From the NCBI RefSeq assembly GCF_964199965.1, contig NZ_CAXMZT010000003.1, positions 290,098 through 354,097 on the forward strand: a stretch of 64,000 bases of DNA, in the 5' to 3' direction. Position 1 is the stretch's first letter. Each line of letters begins with the position of its first letter. A model generated the notes under the pieces. That model searched no databases and was not told where the DNA came from. It was given only the letters and a program-made list of their open reading frames with translations. The DNA is from JAFIFT01 sp020051095 (lineage in GTDB: Bacteria; Pseudomonadota; Gammaproteobacteria; Legionellales; Legionellaceae). Positions 53,387 through 61,160 of the stretch are shown here, in pieces. Made by a program: the position numbers and the translations under genes.

Positions 53387-53414
53387 GAATACTATTAATA
53401 AACAAAAAAATCAA
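53386..53414 (-). promoter_or_regulatory. Candidate alpha-operon promoter
   Basis: Minus strand: TTGATT (53414-53409), a 17-base spacer, TATTCT (53391-53386), between rpmJ and rpsM. E. coli has its alpha-operon promoter at the same gene junction. Confidence 0.5.
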
Positions 53415-53417
53415 GTA

Positions 53418-53531
53418 TTAACCTTGTCTTTGTTTATGCTTAGCGTCCTTGCATATCACACGAATAACACCATTTCTTTTAATGATTTTACAGTTTCTGC
53501 AAATGCGTTTCACAGAAGTTCTTACTTTCAT
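53418..53531 (-). CDS. rpmJ: 50S ribosomal protein L36 (bL36)
   Basis: A 37-residue zinc-binding ribosomal protein, too short for most ORF scans. It begins MKVRTSVKRICRNCK; the zinc ligands Cys11, Cys14, Cys27 and His32 are all present, so this is the zinc-containing form. GGAG lies upstream of the ATG at 53531. It sits between secY and rpsM, as in E. coli. Confidence 0.96.
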   Translation of the reverse strand: MKVRTSVKRICRNCKIIKRNGVIRVICKDAKHKQRQG

Positions 53532-53552
53532 GGTTTAACTCCGAATACAATA

Positions 53553-54884
53553 TTAAAACAAGCCAGGCAATTTAGTACCTTTAAAATTTGCCTTTTTCAT
53601 CAGTGAATCATATTGCTGACTCATTAGATGAGCCTGAACTTGTGCAATAAAATCCATAATAACAACCACAATAATCAGCAAAGATGTGCCTCCAAAATAG
53701 AAGGGGACATGCCAAGTATTCATCAAAAATTGGGGCAATAAACATACTACTACGAGATAGATTGACCCAACTAAAGTAAGCCTTGTCATTACTTGATCAA
53801 TATATCGAGCTGTTTGCTCACCAGGTCGAATTCCTGGGATAAACGCGCCAGATTTTTTTAAATTCTCTGCAGTATCCTTAGGATTAAATACCAAGGCTGC
53901 ATAGAAAAATGCAAAAAATATAATGGCAGCTGCATACGATATCATATAGATGGGCTGACCAGGTGTTAACATTAATTTAATATCTTCAAGCCAAGATAAT
54001 GAGCCATTCTTTGCAAAAAACTGGGCTAATGTAGCAGGCAGAAGAATAATACTTGAAGCAAAAATGGGGGGAATAACACCCGACATATTGATCTTCAAGG
54101 GAAGATGACTGCTTTGAGCTGCATATACCTTGTTTCCTTGTGTTCTTTGAGCATAATTGACACGTATTTTTCGTTGCCCACGCTCCATAAACACAACAAA
54201 TCCAGTAACAATCGCTACAACAACTGCAAGAAGTATCAGCGTGATACCTTGCATTTGCCCTTCTCTCACTTGTTGGAAAAGAGAAGATAATGCGGCAGGA
54301 AGACTTGAAACAATACCAGAAAAAATAATCAGTGAAATACCATTCCCAATACCTTTTTCTGTGATTTGCTCCCCTAACCACATTAGAAACATTGTACCGG
54401 TCACTAAAGTACAAACTGCTGTAAAATAGAATACAAAATCAACATGCAATGCTATTTGTTGACCAGCTAACCATCGCGCCATACCTAATGACTGAAATAA
54501 AGCTAATATCAGCGTAAGATATCGGGTATATTGATTGATTGTTCTTCTTCCTGACTCACCCTCCTTTTTGAGTTGCTCTAACTTAGGCGAAACAACTGAA
54601 AATAATTGGATGATGATGGATGCAGAAATATAAGGCATTATTCCAATTGCAAAAACAGTAACTCGGGATAATGCGCCGCCGGAAAACATATTAAAAAGGC
54701 CAAATATCGTGTTTTGCTGCTGAGCAAAGAAATTAGCTAGTTTTTGTGGATCAAGTCCCGGTACCGGAATATGAGCACCTAGCCGGTAAACCATGATACC
54801 TATGATGACAAAAAGTAATCTATTTTTTAACTCTGTCAGCCCGCTACCTAGGGACGGAAGATTTGTTTTGGCCCTATCTTTCAT
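53553..54884 (-). CDS. secY: Protein translocase subunit SecY
   Basis: Channel of the Sec translocon in the inner membrane. The 443 residues match the E. coli length, with ten transmembrane helices. Conserved segments include AHIPVPGLDPQKL, the plug/TM2 region FALFNMFSGGAL-like (FGLFNMFSGGALSRVTVFALGI here with FAIGIMPYISASIIIQL), and ARKIRVNYAQR-type cytosolic loop GQRKIRVNYAQR. It starts two bases after the rplO stop. Confidence 0.98.
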   Translation of the reverse strand: MKDRAKTNLPSLGSGLTELKNRLLFVIIGIMVYRLGAHIPVPGLDPQKLANFFAQQQNTIFGLFNMFSGGALSRVTVFAIGIMPYISASIIIQLFSVVSPKLEQLKKEGESGRRTINQYTRYLTLILALFQSLGMARWLAGQQIALHVDFVFYFTAVCTLVTGTMFLMWLGEQITEKGIGNGISLIIFSGIVSSLPAALSSLFQQVREGQMQGITLILLAVVVAIVTGFVVFMERGQRKIRVNYAQRTQGNKVYAAQSSHLPLKINMSGVIPPIFASSIILLPATLAQFFAKNGSLSWLEDIKLMLTPGQPIYMISYAAAIIFFAFFYAALVFNPKDTAENLKKSGAFIPGIRPGEQTARYIDQVMTRLTLVGSIYLVVVCLLPQFLMNTWHVPFYFGGTSLLIIVVVIMDFIAQVQAHLMSQQYDSLMKKANFKGTKLPGLF

Positions 54885-54886
54885 TA

Positions 54887-55321
54887 TTATCCTTCAATCT
54901 TTCCACCGGCTTTTTCAATTTCCGCTTTAGCACCTTTGGTAACTCGAATACCGACAATGTTTTTAGCAGATTTCAATTCACCACAGGCAATTATTTTAAC
55001 GTGTTTAACATCATTTTTTATTAAACCTGCCGCTTTCAACGATTCCATCGATACAACATCACCAGGAATTAGATTTAACTCATGCAAACGGATTTCATCT
55101 GTAACGAGAGATTTTCTCGATGTAAAACCCACTTTCGGCAACCGACGTTGCAAAGGCATCTGTCCGCCTTCGAAGTTAATTTTATGGTAACCACCTGCTC
55201 GTGCTTTTTGACCTTTATGGCCTTTGCCACAAGTTTTACCAAGTCCGGAACCTATACCACGTCCAACGCGTTTTGGGGCAGATTTCGAGCCAGGAGTCGG
55301 TTTCAACTCATTCAAATTCAT
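54887..55321 (-). CDS. rplO: 50S ribosomal protein L15 (uL15)
   Basis: A 144-residue protein, the E. coli length, with the Gly-rich extended N-terminus RVGRGIGSGLGKTCGKGHKGQKAR that threads into 23S rRNA. Its start overlaps the rpmD stop by four bases (ATGA). Confidence 0.98.
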   Translation of the reverse strand: MNLNELKPTPGSKSAPKRVGRGIGSGLGKTCGKGHKGQKARAGGYHKINFEGGQMPLQRRLPKVGFTSRKSLVTDEIRLHELNLIPGDVVSMESLKAAGLIKNDVKHVKIIACGELKSAKNIVGIRVTKGAKAEIEKAGGKIEG

Positions 55322-55503
55322 GATGATACTTCCTCTACCTGCAATAAATAATCAATTTTCTTTACTAAACCTAATATTGATGGGTTAGAAACATGAATTA
55401 CTGTGCGATTCATTTTTCGTAACCCTAATTGGTTAGCTATTTCTATGTGTTGAGGCTTTCGACCTATCAAGCTTTTTATCAACGTCACTTTAATTTTTTT
55501 CAT
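55318..55503 (-). CDS. rpmD: 50S ribosomal protein L30 (uL30)
   Basis: A 61-residue protein (59 in E. coli) with KVTLIKSLIGRKPQHIEIANQLGLRKMNRTV. It lies two bases after rpsE and overlaps rplO. Its presence places the organism among lineages that retained L30. Confidence 0.97.
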   Translation of the reverse strand: MKKIKVTLIKSLIGRKPQHIEIANQLGLRKMNRTVIHVSNPSILGLVKKIDYLLQVEEVSS

Positions 55504-55505
55504 CG

Positions 55506-56012
55506 TTAACCCTCAACTATTTGATCTACTGTCTTACCACGTTTTGCAGCAACGTAATCAGGAGAACCAATATGTCGGAGCGCTTCAATGGTAGCGCGCA
55601 CGATGTTTCCTGGATTGGTTGAACCAATACTTTTTGATAAAATATTCTTAACACCAAGAACTTCTAATACAGCACGCATCGCTCCACCAGATATGATACC
55701 CGTACCTTCGCTAGCAGGTTTCATAAATACGCGGGACGCACCATAGGACCATGTAATTTCATGATGTATTGTGTTGCCTGCAAGTGGAATATAAAACATA
55801 TTTTTACGAGCTTGCTCAGTTGCTTTTTGAATAGCAAGAGGGACTTCTTTAGATTTACCAAGGCCATAACCAACACGGCCTTTACCATCCCCAACAACAA
55901 CAAGCGCAGAAAAACTAAATATTCTACCACCTTTTACAACTTTTGCGATACGTCGTACTTGTACTAAGCGTTCGCGATCACCTTCATTTTGATTTTCAAT
56001 ATCAAATGTCAT
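55506..56012 (-). CDS. rpsE: 30S ribosomal protein S5 (uS5)
   Basis: Decoding-fidelity protein at the mRNA entry. The 168 residues contain an N-terminal dsRBD-like fold (VQVRRIAKVVKGGRIFSFSALVVVGDGKGRVGYGLGKSKEVPLAIQKA) and the C-terminal GGAMRAVLEVLGVKNILSKSIGSTNP. It lies nine bases after rplR. Confidence 0.98.
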   Translation of the reverse strand: MTFDIENQNEGDRERLVQVRRIAKVVKGGRIFSFSALVVVGDGKGRVGYGLGKSKEVPLAIQKATEQARKNMFYIPLAGNTIHHEITWSYGASRVFMKPASEGTGIISGGAMRAVLEVLGVKNILSKSIGSTNPGNIVRATIEALRHIGSPDYVAAKRGKTVDQIVEG

Positions 56013-56021
56013 AATGATTCC

Positions 56022-56363
56022 TTAGAACTCTAAACCGCCTTCTCGAGCACCTTCAGCGACTGCTTTAACTCGACCGTGATATTTGTAACCCGAACGATCA
56101 AAAGCGACTCTATTAATGCCCTTTTTGATTGCCCTTTCACCAAGAAGTTTGCCAATATGGTGTGCTTGTTCTACTTTTTTGGTGTTGAGTTTACCTTTTA
56201 ACTCTTTCTCTAAGGTCGAACAAGATACAATTACTTGCCCACCATCGACAACTTGTGCGTAGATATGTCTGCCACTACGGAATACAACAATTTTTGGTCC
56301 GCCTTGGCGTTTCAACATCATTTTGGTCTTTTTTGACCGTCTTTCTCTAGCTTGGTTATTCAT
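56022..56363 (-). CDS. rplR: 50S ribosomal protein L18 (uL18)
   Basis: A 5S rRNA-binding protein of 113 residues (117 in E. coli). The basic N-terminus RERRSKKTKMMLKRQGGPK is followed by FRSGRHIYAQVV and the C-terminal FDRSGYKYHGRVKAVAEGAREGGLEF. It lies seven bases after rplF. Confidence 0.97.
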   Translation of the reverse strand: MNNQARERRSKKTKMMLKRQGGPKIVVFRSGRHIYAQVVDGGQVIVSCSTLEKELKGKLNTKKVEQAHHIGKLLGERAIKKGINRVAFDRSGYKYHGRVKAVAEGAREGGLEF

Positions 56364-56370
56364 TTCTTAC

Positions 56371-56907
56371 CTACTTTTTCTTTGCTTCTTTCTTGACGAT
56401 TTGTTCATCAGAATAACGGATGCCCTTGCCTTTATAAGGTTCAGGTGGTCTTAACGCTCTAATCTTTGAAGAAACATGCCCAACAAGTTCTTTGTCAATG
56501 CCTTTAATGATAAGAACTGTCGCAGAAGGGGTTTCTGCTGTTATTCCTTCGGGTAGATCAAACGCAATCGGGTGTGAAAAACCTAAGGATAAATTAACTT
56601 TTTTACCCGCTGCTTGTGCACGGTAACCGACACCAACCAATTCCATAGTTCTAGTAAAACCATCGGTTACGCCAATTACCATATTATTCGTTAATCGACG
56701 TGCAGTGCCTGCTTGAGCCCAACCATTGGGATGATCATTGGCAGGTTGAAAATTAATTTGAGAGTCACCATCAATCGTAATTTTTACGAGATGATTGAAT
56801 TTCTTAGTCAAGGTACCTTGTGGACCTTTAACTTTTATTTCATTGGATGCTAAATTTACCTCGACATTCTTGGGTATTTGCACCGGCGCTTTAGCTACTC
56901 TAGACAT
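56371..56907 (-). CDS. rplF: 50S ribosomal protein L6 (uL6)
   Basis: A 178-residue protein (177 in E. coli) near the sarcin-ricin loop, with MSRVAKAPVQIPKNVEV at the N-terminus and RPPEPYKGKGIRYSDEQIVKKEAKKK at the C-terminus. Two ATG codons stand in tandem; the second (56907) is six bases from GAGG and matches the usual start, while the first is only three bases away. Confidence 0.97.
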   Translation of the reverse strand: MSRVAKAPVQIPKNVEVNLASNEIKVKGPQGTLTKKFNHLVKITIDGDSQINFQPANDHPNGWAQAGTARRLTNNMVIGVTDGFTRTMELVGVGYRAQAAGKKVNLSLGFSHPIAFDLPEGITAETPSATVLIIKGIDKELVGHVSSKIRALRPPEPYKGKGIRYSDEQIVKKEAKKK

Positions 56908-56923
56908 CATTCACCTCGAATTA

Positions 56924-57319
56924 TTAGGCAACTTCGCATATTATTTCACCACCAATACCTAACTGTTTAGCAGCTAGATGGCTCATAATACCCTTTGAAG
57001 TGGTTAAAATTGCTATACCAAAACCTGCAACTGGTTGAAGTTTGTTGCATGGTAGATATTTCCTAATACCTGGACGGCTAATTCTTCGTATACGTTCAAT
57101 AACAGGACGTCCTCTGTAATATTTTAGCTCGATGCGAATATGCTTTTTGTTATTGGCAGCGTCAATTTCTTCACAACTCGCAATATAACCTTCATCGAGT
57201 AGAACTTTCGCGATTCCGAGCTTTATTTTAGAAGCAGGTATATCAACAGCTTTATGATTGGCTATCTGCCCATTTCGAATTCTTGTTAGCATATCTGCTA
57301 TAGGATCATGCATACTCAC
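56924..57319 (-). CDS. rpsH: 30S ribosomal protein S8 (uS8)
   Basis: 16S central-domain assembly protein of 131 residues. The start is GTG 57319, giving MSMHDPIADMLTRIRNGQ (E. coli: MSMQDPIADM), with GGAG seven bases upstream. The ATG two codons later is too far from that site, and the longer upstream frame overlaps rpsN. The C-terminus STSKGIMSHLAAKQLGIGGEIICEVA is typical. In E. coli S8 represses the spc operon. Confidence 0.97.
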   Translation of the reverse strand: MSMHDPIADMLTRIRNGQIANHKAVDIPASKIKLGIAKVLLDEGYIASCEEIDAANNKKHIRIELKYYRGRPVIERIRRISRPGIRKYLPCNKLQPVAGFGIAILTTSKGIMSHLAAKQLGIGGEIICEVA

Positions 57320-57336
57320 ATTTACTCTCCAATACT

Positions 57337-57639
57337 TTACCAACTCGACTTACGGCCGCCAGTCACATTCCCAGTCATCAATAACTGGCGCAAACAAATT
57401 CGGCATAGTGCAAATTTTCGATAGACAGCATGTGGTCGTCCACATTGCTGGCAGCGTTTTGTAATTCTTGATGGACTCGAATTAACTGGCAACTTTGAAA
57501 TTTGTTCCTGCAATTCGAGAACCTTATCAATATCAGTCTCTTTCTTAATCGCTTTTCTTAATGCGTTACGACGCTCGCGATATTTCTTTTCCAATTTAAT
57601 GCGTTTTTGTTCACGCGCAATCATTGATGTTTTAGCCAC
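57337..57639 (-). CDS. rpsN: 30S ribosomal protein S14 (uS14), long form with zinc motif
   Basis: Head protein of 100 residues, the long form typical of gammaproteobacteria. It nevertheless keeps a complete CX2C-X12-CX2C zinc motif (Cys63, Cys66, Cys79, Cys82), which E. coli S14 has lost apart from the first cysteine. The N-terminus MAKTSMIAREQKRIKLEKKY and the C-terminus TGGRKSSW are regular. It lies 11 bases after rplE. Confidence 0.97.
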   Translation of the reverse strand: MAKTSMIAREQKRIKLEKKYRERRNALRKAIKKETDIDKVLELQEQISKLPVNSSPSRITKRCQQCGRPHAVYRKFALCRICLRQLLMTGNVTGGRKSSW

Positions 57640-57650
57640 AGATCTACCCT

Positions 57651-58196
57651 TTAGTTTTTATCTTTTAATGGGAAGTTAAACGCTTCTAATAGCGCTTTAG
57701 CTTCCTCGTTTGTTTTAGCAGTTGTTGTAATGCAAATATCTAAACCACGAATTTTATCAATTTTGTCGAGATCAATTTCAGGGAATACGATTTGTTCTTT
57801 AATTCCCAAACTATAATTACCTGTGCCATCAAATGACTTAGGGTTTAGCCCTCTAAAATCTCTAACGCGAGGCAAAGATATGTTAATTAGTCGATCAAGA
57901 AATTCATACATTCTATTTGCTCGTAAAGTGACTTTACAACCAATTGGCCATCCTTCACGTATTTTAAATCCAGCAATCGATTTTCTAGCGTTCGTCACGA
58001 TTGGCTTTTGGCCAGAGATTGCTGTTAAATCTTCAACAGCATGATTCATCACTTTTTTGTCACCAACTGCTTCGCCAACACCCATATTAAGGGTAATTTT
58101 GGTGATTTTGGGCACTTCCATAATTGAGTTATAACCAAACTTCTTCATCATGTGATCAACGATGGTTTCTCGGTATAATTGTTTTAGCCTTGCCAT
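57651..58196 (-). CDS. rplE: 50S ribosomal protein L5 (uL5)
   Basis: A 5S rRNA-binding protein of the central protuberance. The 181 residues (179 in E. coli) include KITLNMGVGEAVGDKKVM, GQKPIVTNARKSIAGFKIREGWPIGCKVTLR and the C-terminal DICITTTAKTNEEAKALLEAFNFP. It lies 18 bases after rplX. Confidence 0.98.
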   Translation of the reverse strand: MARLKQLYRETIVDHMMKKFGYNSIMEVPKITKITLNMGVGEAVGDKKVMNHAVEDLTAISGQKPIVTNARKSIAGFKIREGWPIGCKVTLRANRMYEFLDRLINISLPRVRDFRGLNPKSFDGTGNYSLGIKEQIVFPEIDLDKIDKIRGLDICITTTAKTNEEAKALLEAFNFPLKDKN

Positions 58197-58214
58197 ATTT
58201 GTTTCACCTTCAGA

Positions 58215-58532
58215 TTATGCTATATCAACGAGTTCGCCGTTAGACTTGAAATATCTAACCTTTTTGTTGTTATCCAGGTACTTAAATCCAACTTTATCCG
58301 CTTTGCCAGCTACTGAGTTGTAAATAGCAACATTCGAAATATGAATTGGCTTTTCTGTGGTTTTGATACCACCCTGTTCATTAACATTGGGATTTGGTTT
58401 AACGTGCTTTTTCACTAAATTTGCACCTTCAACCGTCACTGTATCACCAGAAACTAGCTTAACAGTTCCAATATGACCTTTACTTCTACCAGCGATTACG
58501 ATAACAGTATCACCCGACTTAATTCGTTTCAT
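58215..58532 (-). CDS. rplX: 50S ribosomal protein L24 (uL24)
   Basis: Assembly initiator of 50S, 105 residues (104 in E. coli), with a KOW motif at the N-terminus (IKSGDTVIVIAGRSKGHIGTVK) and KKHVKPNPNVNEQGGI. It lies 11 bases after rplN. Confidence 0.97.
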   Translation of the reverse strand: MKRIKSGDTVIVIAGRSKGHIGTVKLVSGDTVTVEGANLVKKHVKPNPNVNEQGGIKTTEKPIHISNVAIYNSVAGKADKVGFKYLDNNKKVRYFKSNGELVDIA

Positions 58533-58543
58533 TGCAACATCCT

Positions 58544-58909
58544 CTATAACACTTCGGCGGCTAATGATATAATTTTCATAAACTTATGCCGCAATTCATA
58601 TAATACGGGGCCAAATATACGCGTACCGATTGGTTCATATTGGTTATTTAATAATACAGCCGCATTCCCATCGAATCGGATTAACGAACCATCACCACGA
58701 CGAACACCTTTTGCTGTTCTTACAACAACTGCATTCATAACAGCGCCCTTCTTCACCTTACTGCGTGGTATAGCTTCTTTAACACTAACCTTGATAATGT
58801 CACCAACCCGGGCATATCGTCTGTGTGATCCACCTAATACCTTAATGCACATGACTTTGCGTGCGCCGCTGTTATCGGCAACATCAAGCACAGTTTGCAT
58901 TTGAATCAT
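58544..58909 (-). CDS. rplN: 50S ribosomal protein L14 (uL14)
   Basis: Subunit-interface protein of 121 residues (123 in E. coli): MIQMQTVLDVADNSGARKVMCIKVLGGSHRRYARVGD and GVRRGDGSLIRFDGNAAVLLN. It is the first gene of the spc operon, behind the promoter at 58948-58976. The GGAG upstream of the ATG is strong. Confidence 0.98.
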   Translation of the reverse strand: MIQMQTVLDVADNSGARKVMCIKVLGGSHRRYARVGDIIKVSVKEAIPRSKVKKGAVMNAVVVRTAKGVRRGDGSLIRFDGNAAVLLNNQYEPIGTRIFGPVLYELRHKFMKIISLAAEVL

Positions 58910-58935
58910 TTTTTTCTCCAGCTAACTCTGATCCA

Positions 58936-58963
58936 AAAAGGTTGGCGATTATAACAACCTTTT
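58936..58963 (-). terminator. Hairpin at the S10/spc junction
   Basis: A perfect 9-bp stem AAAAGGTTG/CAACCTTTT with a 10-base loop on the minus strand, the 3' arm ending in five T. It may attenuate readthrough from the S10 operon. It overlaps the -10 box of the spc promoter, so the spc transcript itself would not carry the whole stem. Confidence 0.5.
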
Positions 58964-58976
58964 CGAAAATTTTAAA
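58948..58976 (-). promoter_or_regulatory. Spc-operon promoter (extended -10)
   Basis: Minus strand: TTTAAA (58976-58971), a 17-base spacer, a perfect TATAAT (58953-58948) preceded by TG plus one base (extended -10). It lies in the 71-base rpsQ-rplN gap, the junction where the E. coli spc promoter lies. The predicted leader is about 32 bases. Confidence 0.75.
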
Positions 58977-58980
58977 GTGT

Positions 58981-59241
58981 TTACGATAAAACTTCGATAA
59001 GAACCCAAGACTTGTTCTTTGCAATAGGACGAGTTTCTTGGATTTTAACAGTATTACCTTCTTGAGCAATTCCTTTTTCATCATGCGCAGACAACTTTGT
59101 GGTTCTACGAACATATTTTCCATAAAATGGATGCTTGACCAAACGTTCAACCAACACAACAATTGTCTTGTCCATTTTGTTGCTAACTACTTTGCCGATT
59201 ACTGTTCTAGCTCGAGAAGAACTTTCTGCTGCTTTTACCAT
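58981..59241 (-). CDS. rpsQ: 30S ribosomal protein S17 (uS17)
   Basis: 16S 5'-domain binding protein of 86 residues. ATG 59241 begins MVKAAESSSRARTVIGKVVSNKMDKTIVV; a longer frame overlaps rpmC and is rejected. It lies four bases after the rpmC stop and is the last gene of the S10 operon. Confidence 0.97.
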   Translation of the reverse strand: MVKAAESSSRARTVIGKVVSNKMDKTIVVLVERLVKHPFYGKYVRRTTKLSAHDEKGIAQEGNTVKIQETRPIAKNKSWVLIEVLS

Positions 59242-59245
59242 CTTC

Positions 59246-59437
59246 TTATCCTGCCTTTTGCGTAATAATCGTTTTGATGCGAGCAATTGATCGACGAATT
59301 CTTTTAAATTCATCTGTTCTTTCTAAACTGCCATTCGCTCGTTGAAAACGAAGTTTAAATTGCTTCTCTCTAAGGTCTAATAATTCTTTATTAAGTTGTT
59401 CAACGCTTAGCTCTTTAAGTTCTTGTGCAGTTAGCAT
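59246..59437 (-). CDS. rpmC: 50S ribosomal protein L29 (uL29)
   Basis: Two-helix protein near the tunnel exit, 63 residues as in E. coli: MLTAQELKELSVEQLNKELLDLREKQFKLRFQ. The ATG shares one base with the rplP TAA stop. Confidence 0.97.
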   Translation of the reverse strand: MLTAQELKELSVEQLNKELLDLREKQFKLRFQRANGSLERTDEFKRIRRSIARIKTIITQKAG

Positions 59438-59850
59438 TACATCACCTTTCTTTCTTCAAATGATACTTTAAAAGGTAATTTAGCCTTGGCGAGATCAAAA
59501 GCTTCTTGAGCTAACTCTCTGCTAACACCTTCCATCTCAAAAAGAATTTTACCGGGTTGAATTTGCGCTACCCAATATTCAACATTACCTTTACCTTTAC
59601 CTTGACGAACTTCAAGTGGCTTTTTCGTAATTGGCTTGTCTGGAAACACTCGAATCCAAATTTTACCACCCCGTTTAATATGACGAGTCATTGCCCGACG
59701 TGCTGCTTCAATTTGACGAGCTGTTAAACGGCCTCTTTCTACAGCCTTCATACCAAATTCGCCGAAATTTACTGTGCTACCGCGATGCGCAAGACCACGG
59801 TTACGTCCTTTCATTTGTTTTCTATATTTCGTTCGCTTAGGTTGTAACAT
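59437..59850 (-). CDS. rplP: 50S ribosomal protein L16 (uL16)
   Basis: Protein close to the A site and peptidyl transferase centre, 137 residues (136 in E. coli): MLQPKRTKYRKQMKGRNRGLAHRG, RKAMTRHIKRGGKIWIRVFPDKPITKKP-type core (RRAMTRHIKRGGKIWIRVFPDKP here). It lies 12 bases after rpsC. Confidence 0.98.
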   Translation of the reverse strand: MLQPKRTKYRKQMKGRNRGLAHRGSTVNFGEFGMKAVERGRLTARQIEAARRAMTRHIKRGGKIWIRVFPDKPITKKPLEVRQGKGKGNVEYWVAQIQPGKILFEMEGVSRELAQEAFDLAKAKLPFKVSFEERKVM

Positions 59851-59862
59851 GATAAACCTCTT

Positions 59863-60519
59863 TTACTGACCGCTGTTTTCTGCTTGAGCTTTCTGAGGAA
59901 TTATTTCACCCTTGAAAATCCAAACTTTAACACCAATAATTCCGTAAGTTGTTTTAGCTTCAGCTGTGCCGTAATCGACATCAGCTCGGAATGTATGCAA
60001 AGGAACTCTACCCTCGCGATACCATTCGCTACGCGCTATCTCAGCGCCGCCCAAACGACCACTAACACAAATCTTCACGCCTTTTGCACCCGATTTCATG
60101 GCAGTATTCACAGCTCTTTTCATCGCTCGTCTGAACATGACGCGCTGTTCAAGTTGTTGTGCAATACCTTCGGCAGCTAACGTAGCATCCAGTTCAGGTT
60201 TTTTGACTTCATCAATATTTAAATGAACTGGAATGCCTAGTCGTTTAGAAATTTCGGCACGCAATGTCTCTATGCCACCACCTTTTTTGCCGATGATAAC
60301 GCCTGGACGTGCGGTACGTATTTTAATAATCGCTGTATTCGCAGGTCGATCAATTTCAATTTTGCTAATCGCTGCGCTATACAATTTCTTTTTGAGGAAT
60401 TTTCTCAAATTGACATCTTCATTGAGTAATTCCGCATACTTCTTATTAGCATACCAAGTTGAATTCCACTTTTTAATGATTCCAAGACGTATGCCTATCG
60501 GATTAACTTTTTGACCCAT
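59863..60519 (-). CDS. rpsC: 30S ribosomal protein S3 (uS3)
   Basis: mRNA-entry helicase protein with a type II KH domain (about 39-106; IIGKKGGGIETLRAEISKRL). The 218 residues are shorter than E. coli (233) at the C-terminal tail. The C-domain GRLGGAEIARSEWYREGRVPLHTFRADVDYG is intact. Its ATG shares one base with the rplV stop. Confidence 0.98.
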   Translation of the reverse strand: MGQKVNPIGIRLGIIKKWNSTWYANKKYAELLNEDVNLRKFLKKKLYSAAISKIEIDRPANTAIIKIRTARPGVIIGKKGGGIETLRAEISKRLGIPVHLNIDEVKKPELDATLAAEGIAQQLEQRVMFRRAMKRAVNTAMKSGAKGVKICVSGRLGGAEIARSEWYREGRVPLHTFRADVDYGTAEAKTTYGIIGVKVWIFKGEIIPQKAQAENSGQ

Positions 60520-60860
60520 TACTCATCCTCATCAGAAACGACAATTTTTATATGACAGGTTCGCTTCAATATACGATCTGCTCTACCTTTTGCACGTGCA
60601 TTTAAGCGTTTTAATGTTGGCGCTTCATCAACTTGAACGCGAGATAATTTAAGTTCATCGATATCCGCACCTTCATTATTCTCAGCATTCGCAACAGCTG
60701 ACTCAAGTAGTTTTAGCATTAATTTTGCACCTTTTTTGGCTGTAAACCTCAAGACATCTAATGCATCAGCAACTTTCATATTGCGAACCATGTCTGCAAT
60801 TAAACGACCCTTTTGTGCCGAAAGTGGAGCATTTTTTAAGCTAGCTTTTACTTCAATCAT
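60519..60860 (-). CDS. rplV: 50S ribosomal protein L22 (uL22)
   Basis: Tunnel-lining protein of 113 residues (110 in E. coli): VKASLKNAPLSAQKGRLIADMVRNMKVADALDVL and the beta-hairpin end LKRLNARAKGRADRILKRTCHIKIVVSDE. It lies five bases after rpsS. Confidence 0.97.
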   Translation of the reverse strand: MIEVKASLKNAPLSAQKGRLIADMVRNMKVADALDVLRFTAKKGAKLMLKLLESAVANAENNEGADIDELKLSRVQVDEAPTLKRLNARAKGRADRILKRTCHIKIVVSDEDE

Positions 60861-60865
60861 GGTAT

Positions 60866-61144
60866 TTACCTACCTTTCGCTTTTTTATCTGCTGCATGAC
60901 CACGGAATGTTCTAGTCAGAGCAAATTCCCCTAATTTATGGCCAATCATGTTATCGGTTACAAATACAGGAACATGATCTTTACCATTATGAACAGCAAT
61001 TGTTAGATCGATCATTTCAGGAATAATCATCGAACGCCGTGACCAAGTTTTAATAGGTCTTCTATCTTTAGACTCATTCGCTTTAATCACTTTTCTCATC
61101 AGATGTGTGTCGACAAATGGGCCTTTTCTTAATGAACGAGACAC
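60866..61144 (-). CDS. rpsS: 30S ribosomal protein S19 (uS19)
   Basis: Head protein, 92 residues as in E. coli: MSRSLRKGPFVDTHLMRKV, IKTWSRRSMIIPEMIDLTIAVHNGK and IGHKLGEFALTRTFRGHAADKK. It lies 16 bases after rplB. Confidence 0.98.
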   Translation of the reverse strand: MSRSLRKGPFVDTHLMRKVIKANESKDRRPIKTWSRRSMIIPEMIDLTIAVHNGKDHVPVFVTDNMIGHKLGEFALTRTFRGHAADKKAKGR

Positions 61145-61160
61145 TGTTATATCCTCTTAA

